Positions 31,995-36,779 of a stretch of 36,779 bases of DNA are shown piece by piece (within the stretch, counting starts at the first letter, position 1; each line of letters begins with the position of its first letter). Position numbers and translations under genes: made by a program. Source of the DNA: a virus; the IMG/VR virus record IMGVR_UViG_3300031997_000030, positions 1 to 36,779 of that record; one strand, written 5' to 3'. The notes beneath the pieces were generated by a model. The model ran no database searches. It was given only the letters and a program-made list of their open reading frames with translations, and was not told the origin of the DNA.

Positions 31995-32008
31995 TCGGCA
32001 TCAAATGA
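31139..32008 (+). CDS. C5 cytosine DNA methyltransferase (289 aa)
   Basis: Adds a methyl group to cytosine C5 in a DNA sequence, using S-adenosylmethionine. Motifs: I LDLFSGIGG (4-12), IV with catalytic Cys75 in GGFPCQDIS, VI FLENV (111-115), VIII in a variant form ANHRRERWW, IX-X with RVDRLRALGNSVV (GNSV about 270-273). The target-recognition region between about 155 and 245 is short. It probably protects phage DNA from host restriction, since no partner restriction enzyme is visible (an HNH gene lies 2.3 kb downstream, unlinked). The frame is overlapped by a 292-codon ORF. Confidence 0.93.
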   Translation: MYGLDLFSGIGGITKALEGYVHPVAYCERDRYAIGVLLSRMHAGDIPTAPIWNDVLTLHGTMLPRIDIIYGGFPCQDISVAGRGVGLDGKRSGLFFEIARLACEIRPRFIFLENVAAITVRGSERVVGELCRIGYDCRWGILSAQDVGANHRRERWWLLAHSNGGDGNGRPEPGEGRSGRVRLHGAKEQMAHSRLLGSEKCQEQTTGIIEHGKKVPNTGSQGLEGQREIASRIKPQFNYLGNRSWWQSEPNVGRVAHGVPFRVDRLRALGNSVVAQCAREAFERLIGIK

Positions 32009-32148
32009 AAAATTGCGAATACTGTCAGGTAGAACTAAAACCTAAGTTGTGAGAAATAAAATCTAGCATGAAAACTTTATCCCGTCGATTCTGCGGGATT
32101 CATGCGGTCTATGTTTCGATGGAAAAATGCCCTTCGTGTGGAAAATGA
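32005..32148 (+). pseudogene. Zinc-ribbon ORF interrupted by in-frame UGA
   Basis: Coupled to the methyltransferase stop (ATGA), the frame reads CEYC near the start, then TGA at codon 16 (32050-32052), then continues open for 31 codons with FCG and CPSCGK before the real stop. Read through, it gives a plausible 47-residue ribbon with two CxxC knuckles. An in-frame ATG at 32068 could re-initiate the second half. Many other genes here end in TGA, so general recoding is excluded. It is a nonsense mutation, a readthrough site or a sequencing error. Confidence 0.5.
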
Positions 32149-32228
32149 TAAAGCTCGCGTTGGCTCTCATCTTCTCGGGGTTTGCTTTGGGAATAGCGGC
32201 CCTGTTATCAGAGTCGAAGAAGAAATGA
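32145..32228 (+). CDS. Tiny membrane protein (27 aa)
   Basis: A 27-residue single-span protein (LALALIFSGFALGIAALL) with a basic tail, linked by ATGA overlaps to both sides. Short membrane proteins like this are frequent in this block. Function unknown. Confidence 0.5.
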   Translation: MIKLALALIFSGFALGIAALLSESKKK

Positions 32229-32383
32229 CGGACTACGGACCCTTCAACTACTTCTGTCCCGGATGCAGAAGACGGGTGGAGGATTTGCTGGATATCGTCT
32301 TCCAAGTGAAGGGATACGAAGTTTCACTTAAACGGTGTCAAGACTGTATCCGTATCGCCAAAGAAAACATCCCGCAGAACTGA
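32225..32383 (+). CDS. Zinc-ribbon protein (52 aa)
   Basis: CPGC (residues 12-15) and CQDC (39-42), 24 residues apart, form a zinc ribbon with a helical insert (VEDLLDIVFQVKGY). Overlaps its neighbours by 1-4 bases. Could bind nucleic acid or a protein partner. Confidence 0.65.
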   Translation: MTDYGPFNYFCPGCRRRVEDLLDIVFQVKGYEVSLKRCQDCIRIAKENIPQN

Positions 32384-32730
32384 TGAAACGGGAGATAAAA
32401 ATCGAGTTCTGGCAGACGATGATTGATTACATAAGCGATACCTGGAAAGCAAAGAGAAACGCGCCAGCTTACCCTTGGAGCGGCAGAGAATTCCATTCAC
32501 TTCGGGGATTAGCGAGAAATTACGGAATCGGGGGGATCATGGCTCTTTGGAAGGAATACCTTGACCGGGAGAACCCCTACGCCAAGATGAACGGATACTC
32601 GGTCCCGGAGTTCATTCGGGAACTCCCATCCCTAGTCGATAGCCCTAGTTGGAAAGTAAAAGCTCGGGAAAATGAGCAAAAACTTCTGGGGGAAACGAAG
32701 CAACGGTCTTTCTCGGAGTTTCTAGTGTGA
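32383..32730 (+). CDS. Replication-organiser-like small protein (115 aa)
   Basis: The layout YPWSGREFHSLRGLARNYG, MALWKEYLDRENPYAKMNGY, FIRELPSLVDSPSWK resembles the C-terminal helical domain of phage replisome-organiser proteins. It lacks the N-terminal winged helix, which might be supplied by the adjacent gene. Possibly recruits host helicase to the origin. Assignment is by pattern, modest certainty. Confidence 0.5.
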   Translation: MKREIKIEFWQTMIDYISDTWKAKRNAPAYPWSGREFHSLRGLARNYGIGGIMALWKEYLDRENPYAKMNGYSVPEFIRELPSLVDSPSWKVKARENEQKLLGETKQRSFSEFLV

Positions 32731-32963
32731 CTCAATGCGATCAACTCGTCGCCTTGTTCCGCGAACACGGATGGACTATGACCCTCGGCCAACTTCTCCA
32801 GTACCCCGTCGGGTACAAATGCACCAGTCGATTTTCTGATCTGCGGAAACAGGGATATCTAATTGTCTGCGAGAAGGGCGCGACGCCATCGCTCAATAGA
32901 TACACCATGGTCATTCCGCTTCAATGGAAGTGCGACGAGAAGGGCCAACTTCTATGCGCCTGA
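32727..32963 (+). CDS. Winged-helix DNA-binding protein, paralogue B (78 aa)
   Basis: GTG start overlapping the previous stop (GTGTGA), eight bases after GGAG. The domain matches the protein at 27859-28083: QLVALFREHGWTMTLGQLLQ, SRFSDLRKQGYLIV and GATPSLNRYT in the same order. The C-terminal 15 residues differ. It follows the replication-type gene and may provide DNA binding for it. Confidence 0.7.
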   Translation: MTQCDQLVALFREHGWTMTLGQLLQYPVGYKCTSRFSDLRKQGYLIVCEKGATPSLNRYTMVIPLQWKCDEKGQLLCA

Positions 32964-33067
32964 TTTCCCCCATCTCCACCGGCAAGATTCCTCCTGCTGG
33001 CCTTATGGCCAATTGCCGCGTCTATGGCTCTCCCTTTCTCGTCATAGGCGGATGGGGGCCCATTTGA
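32954..33067 (+). CDS. Possible micro-protein (37 aa)
   Basis: ATG at 32954 opens a 37-codon frame overlapping the end of the winged-helix gene (10 bases) and the start of the next. Composition is plausible (PISTGKIPPAGLMANCRVYG) but without motif. An AAGGG lies 11 bases upstream, a little far. Confidence 0.35.
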   Translation: MRLISPISTGKIPPAGLMANCRVYGSPFLVIGGWGPI

Positions 33068-33174
33068 AAGTCGAAGACGCTAGATTGCTTACGGCGTTTC
33101 AACTGGCGATGTACGAAGAATTGGTGAAGATCAGGAAGGCCTTGGAAGCCTTGGTAAAGGAGTCTGAAACATGA
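33052..33174 (+). CDS. Small helical protein (40 aa)
   Basis: The start at ATG 33052 is favoured. Upstream frame is a shadow. One amphipathic helix (LLTAFQLAMYEELVKIRKAL) with a Lys/Glu end. Followed by an ATGA overlap. Function unknown. Confidence 0.5.
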   Translation: MGAHLKVEDARLLTAFQLAMYEELVKIRKALEALVKESET

Positions 33175-33347
33175 ACGAAAGCTCGACTGCCATGACTCAA
33201 GTCGCTATGTTCTGTTTGGGGGTCGTCATATTGTTCACGGTGGTTTTTATTATCGTGTTAGCAAGAGGAGTGTTCGGATGTCGATCCGCCGAACAGGCGA
33301 AAAAGCTATCCGATCACGATTGGAGACTTCCAGAGGACAAGGGATGA
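33171..33347 (+). CDS. Small membrane protein (58 aa)
   Basis: A strong transmembrane helix at about 10-31 (VAMFCLGVVILFTVVFIIVL) and a 25-residue charged tail containing one cysteine. ATGA-coupled. One of a series of short membrane proteins in this early block. Confidence 0.6.
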   Translation: MNESSTAMTQVAMFCLGVVILFTVVFIIVLARGVFGCRSAEQAKKLSDHDWRLPEDKG

Positions 33348-33856
33348 AAGGGGTTTACGAATGGACTACAGCACGATGGATCGGGACGAACTTCTGGATC
33401 ATGTTACTGCTTATAGTTTGGCTATGCATGGGATGTGCAATGAGATCTTCTATTGGAGATCCATCGCCTCACGGTATGGCCTCCCGCCATGCCCTAAGTC
33501 CTCGAAGCATGTGGTCGAAGCCAGCAAGAGCATTAACGCTGGCCGAGGGGCAGATGATCGTCTCGATAGCGCGTTTAGGCCAACCTCCGGTGCGCCAACA
33601 GATCCTCGGATCGCTTTGGCATTTACCCCTCAAGAATGACTCGTTCTTCCTGGTCAACGTGGGGAACGCTTTCATCGGCAAGGCCATCGCCAAGGAACTT
33701 AGGCGAGTGACGGAACGGGAAGGGTTCGCGCTGGTGCAGGTGATCGAAAAGTCGGAGCGTGAACGGAGGCGGATCATGGGATGGGCGGGTTGGCGCAGGT
33801 TGGGAGAAGGGAAGCATTTCACGATCTACCAGAGATGGACGGGGAGAAGCGCATGA
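33344..33856 (+). CDS. Protein with real-looking C-terminal domain, start unclear (up to 170 aa)
   Basis: The frame opens at 33344 (ATGA overlap) but the first 50-60 residues overlap the gene at 33361-33639 in another frame and look less natural (Trp-rich hydrophobic stretch, then Ser/Pro/Arg-rich). From about residue 75 (LTLAEGQMIVSIAR) the sequence is convincing, with FFLVNVGNAFIGKAIAKELR and MGWAGWRRLGEGKHFTIYQ. The true start may be an internal ATG at 33476 (MAS), 33509 (MWS) or 33554 (MIV). Function unknown. Confidence 0.5.
   Translation: MKGVYEWTTARWIGTNFWIMLLLIVWLCMGCAMRSSIGDPSPHGMASRHALSPRSMWSKPARALTLAEGQMIVSIARLGQPPVRQQILGSLWHLPLKNDSFFLVNVGNAFIGKAIAKELRRVTEREGFALVQVIEKSERERRRIMGWAGWRRLGEGKHFTIYQRWTGRSA
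33361..33639 (+). CDS. Small protein in the alternative frame (92 aa)
   Basis: ATG at 33361 has a good AAAGGGG site. The first 40 residues look like real helix (MDRDELLDHVTAYSLAM, then FYWRSIASRYG), a pattern I have seen in phage proteins. The second half is Pro/Ser-rich and overlaps the better-supported domain of the other frame. A shorter product or true gene overlap is possible. Confidence 0.5.
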   Translation: MDYSTMDRDELLDHVTAYSLAMHGMCNEIFYWRSIASRYGLPPCPKSSKHVVEASKSINAGRGADDRLDSAFRPTSGAPTDPRIALAFTPQE

Positions 33857-33930
33857 AAGAACGCAGGTGGTATGTCCTGATTCCGGGGTTGCTGTGGACA
33901 CTGATACGGGAGATTTGGAGGGGGGGATGA
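33853..33930 (+). CDS. Tiny membrane-active protein (25 aa)
   Basis: 25 residues with a short hydrophobic stretch (WYVLIPGLLWTLI) flanked by Arg. ATGA overlaps at both ends, otherwise unsupported. Confidence 0.35.
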   Translation: MKERRWYVLIPGLLWTLIREIWRGG

Positions 33931-34079
33931 TCGACGATCTCGAACATTTTATCGGACCACCGCTAAAGCTCCACGTTTCGCTTGCGGGGTGGGAAGCATG
34001 GTGCGAGATCGACGCCGACAGCCGCGATTGGCATGAATTGTTGGAGCAAATTTACGCTCAGATATGGGGGTGGGCATGA
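33927..34079 (+). CDS. Small acidic protein (50 aa)
   Basis: Acidic, Trp-rich (LAGWEAWCEIDADSRDWHEL). Starts in an ATGA overlap with the tiny gene before it and ends in ATGA with the next. Acidic small phage proteins sometimes mimic DNA, but there is no direct evidence here. Confidence 0.55.
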   Translation: MIDDLEHFIGPPLKLHVSLAGWEAWCEIDADSRDWHELLEQIYAQIWGWA

Positions 34080-34321
34080 TCGACCGAAAACGGATGGAAG
34101 AATGTCGTGAATGGTCAACGCCAATACCGGGCCGTGGCGGAGCAACGCTACTATTCCCGAATGGCGTGAGTCTGCTCGACATTTTCAGCACCATCGACAA
34201 ACTGCTGGTGGTGAAGGAGGCGGCGGAGGAAGTCAACCACAATCGGTTTGATGAGAAATGTCTATGGGATTTGGACGAAGCTCTCGCCGCTTGCGAAATC
34301 GGGGACGATGAAAAGAAATAA
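34076..34321 (+). CDS. Small helical protein (81 aa)
   Basis: The ATG at 34076 is favoured over 34064 by a GGGGGTG site and ATGA overlap. It contains a central helix (SLLDIFSTIDKLLVVKEAAE). No motif recognised. It immediately precedes the HNH gene. Confidence 0.6.
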   Translation: MIDRKRMEECREWSTPIPGRGGATLLFPNGVSLLDIFSTIDKLLVVKEAAEEVNHNRFDEKCLWDLDEALAACEIGDDEKK

Positions 34322-34763
34322 TTTCATGTCTGTATTCTCGAAGATCAGACGGTCGAAATCGGGCTGTTGGATTTGGCTCGGGAATACCGCCCCGAACGGA
34401 TATGGCCTTATCCGAATCAACGGGAAATACATGGGGGCGCACCGGGTCGCGTGGCTGGCAATGGGGGATGGAATACCGGAGGGTAAACAGATCGACCATA
34501 TCTGTTGTCGGAAGAATTGCGTTAACCCCCAGCATTTGCAGGTTGTCACCGGGAGCGAAAATCAGCGGCTCGGATATGAGCGTCAGTTGTTATGCCGACG
34601 CGGCTTGCACTTGAAGAAGATTGGATACAGCATCTGCCCGTTGTGCCGTGAGCAAAACAGGAGAAAGCTTCGATCATCTCCATCGACGAAACGGTATCAG
34701 ATGATGTGGCAGAGGAAGCGACGGAGTTCCGTTCTCGCCGCTTGCGAGGGGGAAGGGAAATGA
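34308..34763 (+). CDS. HNH endonuclease (151 aa)
   Basis: HNH_3-type homing-style nuclease: CWIWLGNTAPNGYG, then AHRVAWLA and QIDHICCRKNCVNPQHLQVV, with Asp63-His64, Asn73 and His76 forming the beta-beta-alpha metal site. A C-terminal Cys/His knuckle (GLHLKKIGYSICPLC) follows, typical of the group. The start could also be the next ATG at 34326. Free-standing HNH genes of this kind spread as mobile genes within phage genomes. It would nick or cut DNA at a recognition site. No intron is evident around it. Confidence 0.85.
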   Translation: MKRNNFMSVFSKIRRSKSGCWIWLGNTAPNGYGLIRINGKYMGAHRVAWLAMGDGIPEGKQIDHICCRKNCVNPQHLQVVTGSENQRLGYERQLLCRRGLHLKKIGYSICPLCREQNRRKLRSSPSTKRYQMMWQRKRRSSVLAACEGEGK

Positions 34764-35023
34764 CCCCCGAGGAAAGAGCCGCGAAACTATGGGGAAGCCC
34801 AGAGACATCTAAAATTCCGTGGACTCAGCTCGATTGCAAATTCGTGGTGGCATTAGCTGAGCAAATCGAGCAAGCCGAGCAGGAAGCCTACCGCAAAGGC
34901 TTCGAGGATTGCCGTGGGAAAGCAGTAAATATTGCAGTGTTGTTTGAATGGAAAAACTACGGGGACGATGACTGCACAAAAATTGCTCCGGCAATCCATG
35001 CCCTGAAACCGGAGGACAAGTGA
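34760..35023 (+). CDS. Small helical protein (87 aa)
   Basis: ATG at 34760 overlaps the HNH stop (ATGA) after a GGGAAGGGAA site. An EQIEQAEQEAYRKGFEDC helix and an acidic C-terminus. The function is unknown. Confidence 0.55.
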   Translation: MTPEERAAKLWGSPETSKIPWTQLDCKFVVALAEQIEQAEQEAYRKGFEDCRGKAVNIAVLFEWKNYGDDDCTKIAPAIHALKPEDK

Positions 35024-35109
35024 AACGCGCTGACCGGTTCGACTTCGTTTGGCTGATTCTGTTCACGTTGGCGGTGATTGCCGTAGTTTTGATCGTTACG
35101 CGCAGATAG
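35020..35109 (+). CDS. Tiny membrane protein, GTG start (29 aa)
   Basis: GTG at 35020, four bases after GGAGG, overlapping the previous stop. One transmembrane helix (VWLILFTLAVIAVVLIV) closed by RR. Function unknown. Confidence 0.5.
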   Translation: MKRADRFDFVWLILFTLAVIAVVLIVTRR

Positions 35110-35118
35110 GGGAATACT

Positions 35119-35421
35119 ATGAAAGTTCTAATGCTGATGATGTTCTTGGCGAACCTGGCAGTAGGAGTATGGGCAAACGACGATGGGGAGGGAAAGATGC
35201 GGCATTACATTCCGGCGGGCATAGGGCCGTCACAGAAACACGCGACGTTCAAGGGCGATGCTTACGAGTATTTCCCTTATGAGGAATCGTACCTGACAAG
35301 AAAACATATGTTCGACAACCAACCTTCCCCGGAAAACTTCAAAGTCGGAGGGCTGACGGAGATCTACATGGATTCCGTGTATGAACATCCACGTGGAATC
35401 GTCGTAGATGAATTGGAGTAA
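35119..35421 (+). CDS. Exported protein of the early block (100 aa)
   Basis: Signal peptide at residues 1-19 (KVLMLMMFLANLAVG, cleavage near VWA-N). The mature part is short, acidic and Tyr-rich (DAYEYFPYEESYLTRKHMF). AGGGG site upstream. Unknown; could act in the periplasm or on the envelope early in infection. Confidence 0.6.
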   Translation: MKVLMLMMFLANLAVGVWANDDGEGKMRHYIPAGIGPSQKHATFKGDAYEYFPYEESYLTRKHMFDNQPSPENFKVGGLTEIYMDSVYEHPRGIVVDELE

Positions 35422-35424
35422 CTT

Positions 35425-35532
35425 ATGGAATGGCTGAAAGCGATTGGAATGTGGATTCTCCTTCTTTGCATTCTATTCTCAATGGGATTTACGATTGGTT
35501 TCGGGGTTTATGCCGGGATGAGGTTATGGTGA
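35425..35532 (+). CDS. Tiny membrane protein (35 aa)
   Basis: Nearly all membrane span (WILLLCILFSMGFTIGFGVY), with a short basic tail. It overlaps the next gene's start by seven bases. Confidence 0.5.
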   Translation: MEWLKAIGMWILLLCILFSMGFTIGFGVYAGMRLW

Positions 35533-35783
35533 AAATGGATTACAACAGGCTATTCATTTTCTGCGTCAGCGCAATGGTCAGCTTGTTTGTTCTTTTTTCC
35601 ATATTCTTCGTTCTGGAAAACATCGACGAATGGACCGGAACCAGAGAAAGCGATATCGCCACCGGACATTCTTCTGTTCATCCGGATTGGATATACGTCG
35701 GATTCGATGGTAAAGACAAGTGGATGAACTACAAGGATGGACGTATCTCTTATGATGGTGGCATGACCTGGGAGAAAAAATGA
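35526..35783 (+). CDS. Membrane protein with external beta domain (85 aa)
   Basis: ATG at 35526 after GAGG. Transmembrane helix at about 8-28 (LFIFCVSAMVSLFVLFSIFF). The soluble part contains DWIYVGFDGKDKWMNYKDGR and ISYDGGMTWEK, similar to a single beta-propeller blade. Function unknown. Confidence 0.6.
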   Translation: MVKMDYNRLFIFCVSAMVSLFVLFSIFFVLENIDEWTGTRESDIATGHSSVHPDWIYVGFDGKDKWMNYKDGRISYDGGMTWEKK

Positions 35784-35950
35784 TAAGAGGAGTTTATAAA
35801 TTCTACCCACTCAGGAAAAAAAGAAAAGATCCGCTCAAGGGAATGTTGACATCGAAATCAATTAAAGCCATCGGGGCTAAATCTCTGGTTAATCGTCTAG
35901 ACAGGTTCTTTGAAACGAATAGGGGGAAGTCCCCATGGAAAACGAAATAA
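35780..35950 (+). CDS. Small basic protein (56 aa)
   Basis: ATGA overlap with the previous gene and a 16-base overlap with RusA. Highly basic (FYPLRKKRKDPLKGMLTSKS), probably nucleic-acid-binding. Likely co-translated with RusA. Confidence 0.55.
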   Translation: MIRGVYKFYPLRKKRKDPLKGMLTSKSIKAIGAKSLVNRLDRFFETNRGKSPWKTK

Positions 35951-36330
35951 TCACGTTTACGATACCGGGCACCCCAGTACCAAAAGCCCGCGCCAGGGTC
36001 ACTAGGGGAGGATGGTCTTTCACCCCGAAGAAGACACGTCAATACGAGAATCTTGTGAAAATGATGGGAATTCTTGCACGGAAAGGCTGCCAGCTTTCGA
36101 TTTCAGGGGGGGATTTTTGTCTAGAGGTCATCTGCTATGGGGCCAAACGTGGGGATGCGGATAATTATCTAAAAAGCATCATGGATGGGCTGGAAGGTGT
36201 CTTTTGGGAGAACGATAAGTCGGTGGTTGATGCAAGGGTGGTGAAAACTTGTTGCGCCAAAGGCGAGGAGCGTGTGGTGGTCCGTATCTCTAAGTCCAAC
36301 TTGCAAACGTCAAACGAGGAAGCCGAATAG
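35935..36330 (+). CDS. rusA: RusA-family Holliday junction resolvase (131 aa)
   Basis: Cuts four-way DNA junctions as a dimer with Mg2+. The N-terminal strand TIPGTPVPKARARVT and the catalytic signature GDADNYLKSIMDGLEGVFWENDK are the RusA hallmarks, with Asp74, Asp76, Asp84 and Asp94 in the expected metal/DNA positions. Length is normal (about 120-130). It closes the rightward block, near the convergent junction with the late operon. It probably resolves recombination intermediates and branched DNA before packaging. Confidence 0.92.
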   Translation: MENEIITFTIPGTPVPKARARVTRGGWSFTPKKTRQYENLVKMMGILARKGCQLSISGGDFCLEVICYGAKRGDADNYLKSIMDGLEGVFWENDKSVVDARVVKTCCAKGEERVVVRISKSNLQTSNEEAE

Positions 36331-36484
36331 AAAATGTTCTGTAATACTTCTTTAACGTCTTCCATTCTTCTCCGCGTATTTTAAAATTCCTGTATTCCTC
36401 CGTTGGTTTTATACTGATCTTATTTGTCTTTGGTAATGAACACGGGAACCATCCCTGACCCTTATTCATCCACATAGCGATCAC
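36290..36484 (-). CDS. Possible small basic protein, convergent (64 aa)
   Basis: A minus-strand ORF in the gap between RusA and the holin candidate. The part outside RusA (NKISIKPTEEYRNFKIRGEE) looks like protein. The last 14 residues are the shadow of RusA. No clear ribosome site. It would be the last gene of the leftward block. Confidence 0.3.
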   Translation of the reverse strand: MIAMWMNKGQGWFPCSLPKTNKISIKPTEEYRNFKIRGEEWKTLKKYYRTFSIRLPRLTFASWT

Positions 36485-36528
36485 CGCCTATCGTTTAATG
36501 ACGTAGCGGATACTGAAACAAAACTGAA

Positions 36529-36717
36529 TCAGGCGATCTTGTCTGTCGTCGTTACTCTCCTGTAAATACCGAGAGCCCCGAGGATCGTGATGATCCAGGG
36601 CGGGATCGCCGGAAGATGAACTCCGGAGGCGATCAGGCTCTCATAGATTCCGATCACTCCGATGACGACACAATTCCAGATGATCGTGCTTTGATACCAT
36701 TTCTTCGTTCCGTCCAT
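36529..36717 (-). CDS. Holin candidate (62 aa)
   Basis: ATG at 36717 with a strong AGGAGGGGCC site. Two predicted transmembrane segments: TIIWNCVVIGVIGIYESLIA (about 8-27) and PPWIITILGALGIY (about 37-50), with a short basic cytoplasmic end. This size and layout fit small phage holins that form the lesion for endolysin release. The endolysin lies just beyond the circular junction. An in-frame upstream start (position 15, if circular) would add 23 residues rich in lysine. Alternatively this is only a small phage membrane protein. Confidence 0.65.
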   Translation of the reverse strand: MDGTKKWYQSTIIWNCVVIGVIGIYESLIASGVHLPAIPPWIITILGALGIYRRVTTTDKIA

Positions 36718-36779
36718 TGGCCCCTCCTGTAGATTGATCTTCTTTTTCAGAAACTTGCCGGTCAAAGACGCGATCCAGT

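Noticed and set aside
36331-36528. Bidirectional terminator between converging blocks
   Set aside because: A terminator is expected here, but I found only a weak imperfect stem (CCG-CTA/TAG-CGG near 36487-36511) without a clear U-run on either strand.
1-36779. Alternative genetic code (UGA or UAG reassigned)
   Set aside because: All three stops are used at proper gene ends, often in ATGA overlaps with a following start. The single in-frame UGA at 32050 is local.

Overview
The window is an essentially complete genome of a short-tailed (podovirus-like) double-stranded DNA phage of the class Caudoviricetes. It is probably circularly permuted or cut from a circular assembly. Both ends carry the same 8 bases (positions 1-8 and 36772-36779), and overlapping them keeps an open frame running across the junction. 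There is a terminase, a portal of podoviral size, a coat protein with scaffold, an adaptor, a large nozzle-type protein and a giant fibre. I see no tail-tube protein, no tape measure, no tRNA, no integrase and no recognisable repressor. The host is not identifiable. It uses standard stop codons, strong AGGAGG-type ribosome sites and sigma70-like promoters, and many Sec-type signal peptides imply a bacterial host.

Leftward (minus-strand) late block, read from 25.0 kb down to 1 and on across the junction to 36.5 kb: small genes; a likely small terminase (22948-23601); large terminase; portal; a tandem pair of exported four-cysteine proteins; scaffold; major coat protein; an exported head-associated protein; a zinc-ribbon protein; head-tail adaptor; a nozzle protein with a discoidin-like insert; four glycine/alanine-rich or coiled-coil proteins that look like internal (ejection) proteins; a glycosyltransferase; a 1970-residue fibre; more exported proteins; and a lysis group (M15 peptidase endolysin, holin candidate). 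Most neighbours overlap by ATGA or TGATG, so translation is probably coupled throughout.

Rightward (plus-strand) early/middle block, 25.6-36.3 kb: a clear sigma70-like promoter at 25586-25613, then about forty very small genes. Recognisable ones are a RadC/JAB protein, a ribbon-helix-helix candidate, two paralogous winged-helix proteins, a Sak4-like RecA-fold ATPase, an SSB-like protein, a C5 cytosine DNA methyltransferase with a 292-codon ORF in another frame of the same DNA, a replication-type protein, an HNH endonuclease and a RusA resolvase. No polymerase, primase or helicase is visible, so replication must rely on the host. The ATPase, SSB and RusA form a recombination module.

The most unusual features are: (1) at least six products of the structural operon, including the giant fibre, begin with textbook cleavable signal peptides; (2) the fully overlapping pair of frames at the methyltransferase locus; (3) a zinc-ribbon ORF interrupted by an in-frame UGA; (4) a possible lambda-S-like dual-start holin across the junction; (5) a gene-poor, potentially structured 412-base region at 28.6-29.0 kb; and (6) a perfect 25-base palindrome inside the exported head-gene candidate next to the coat gene.
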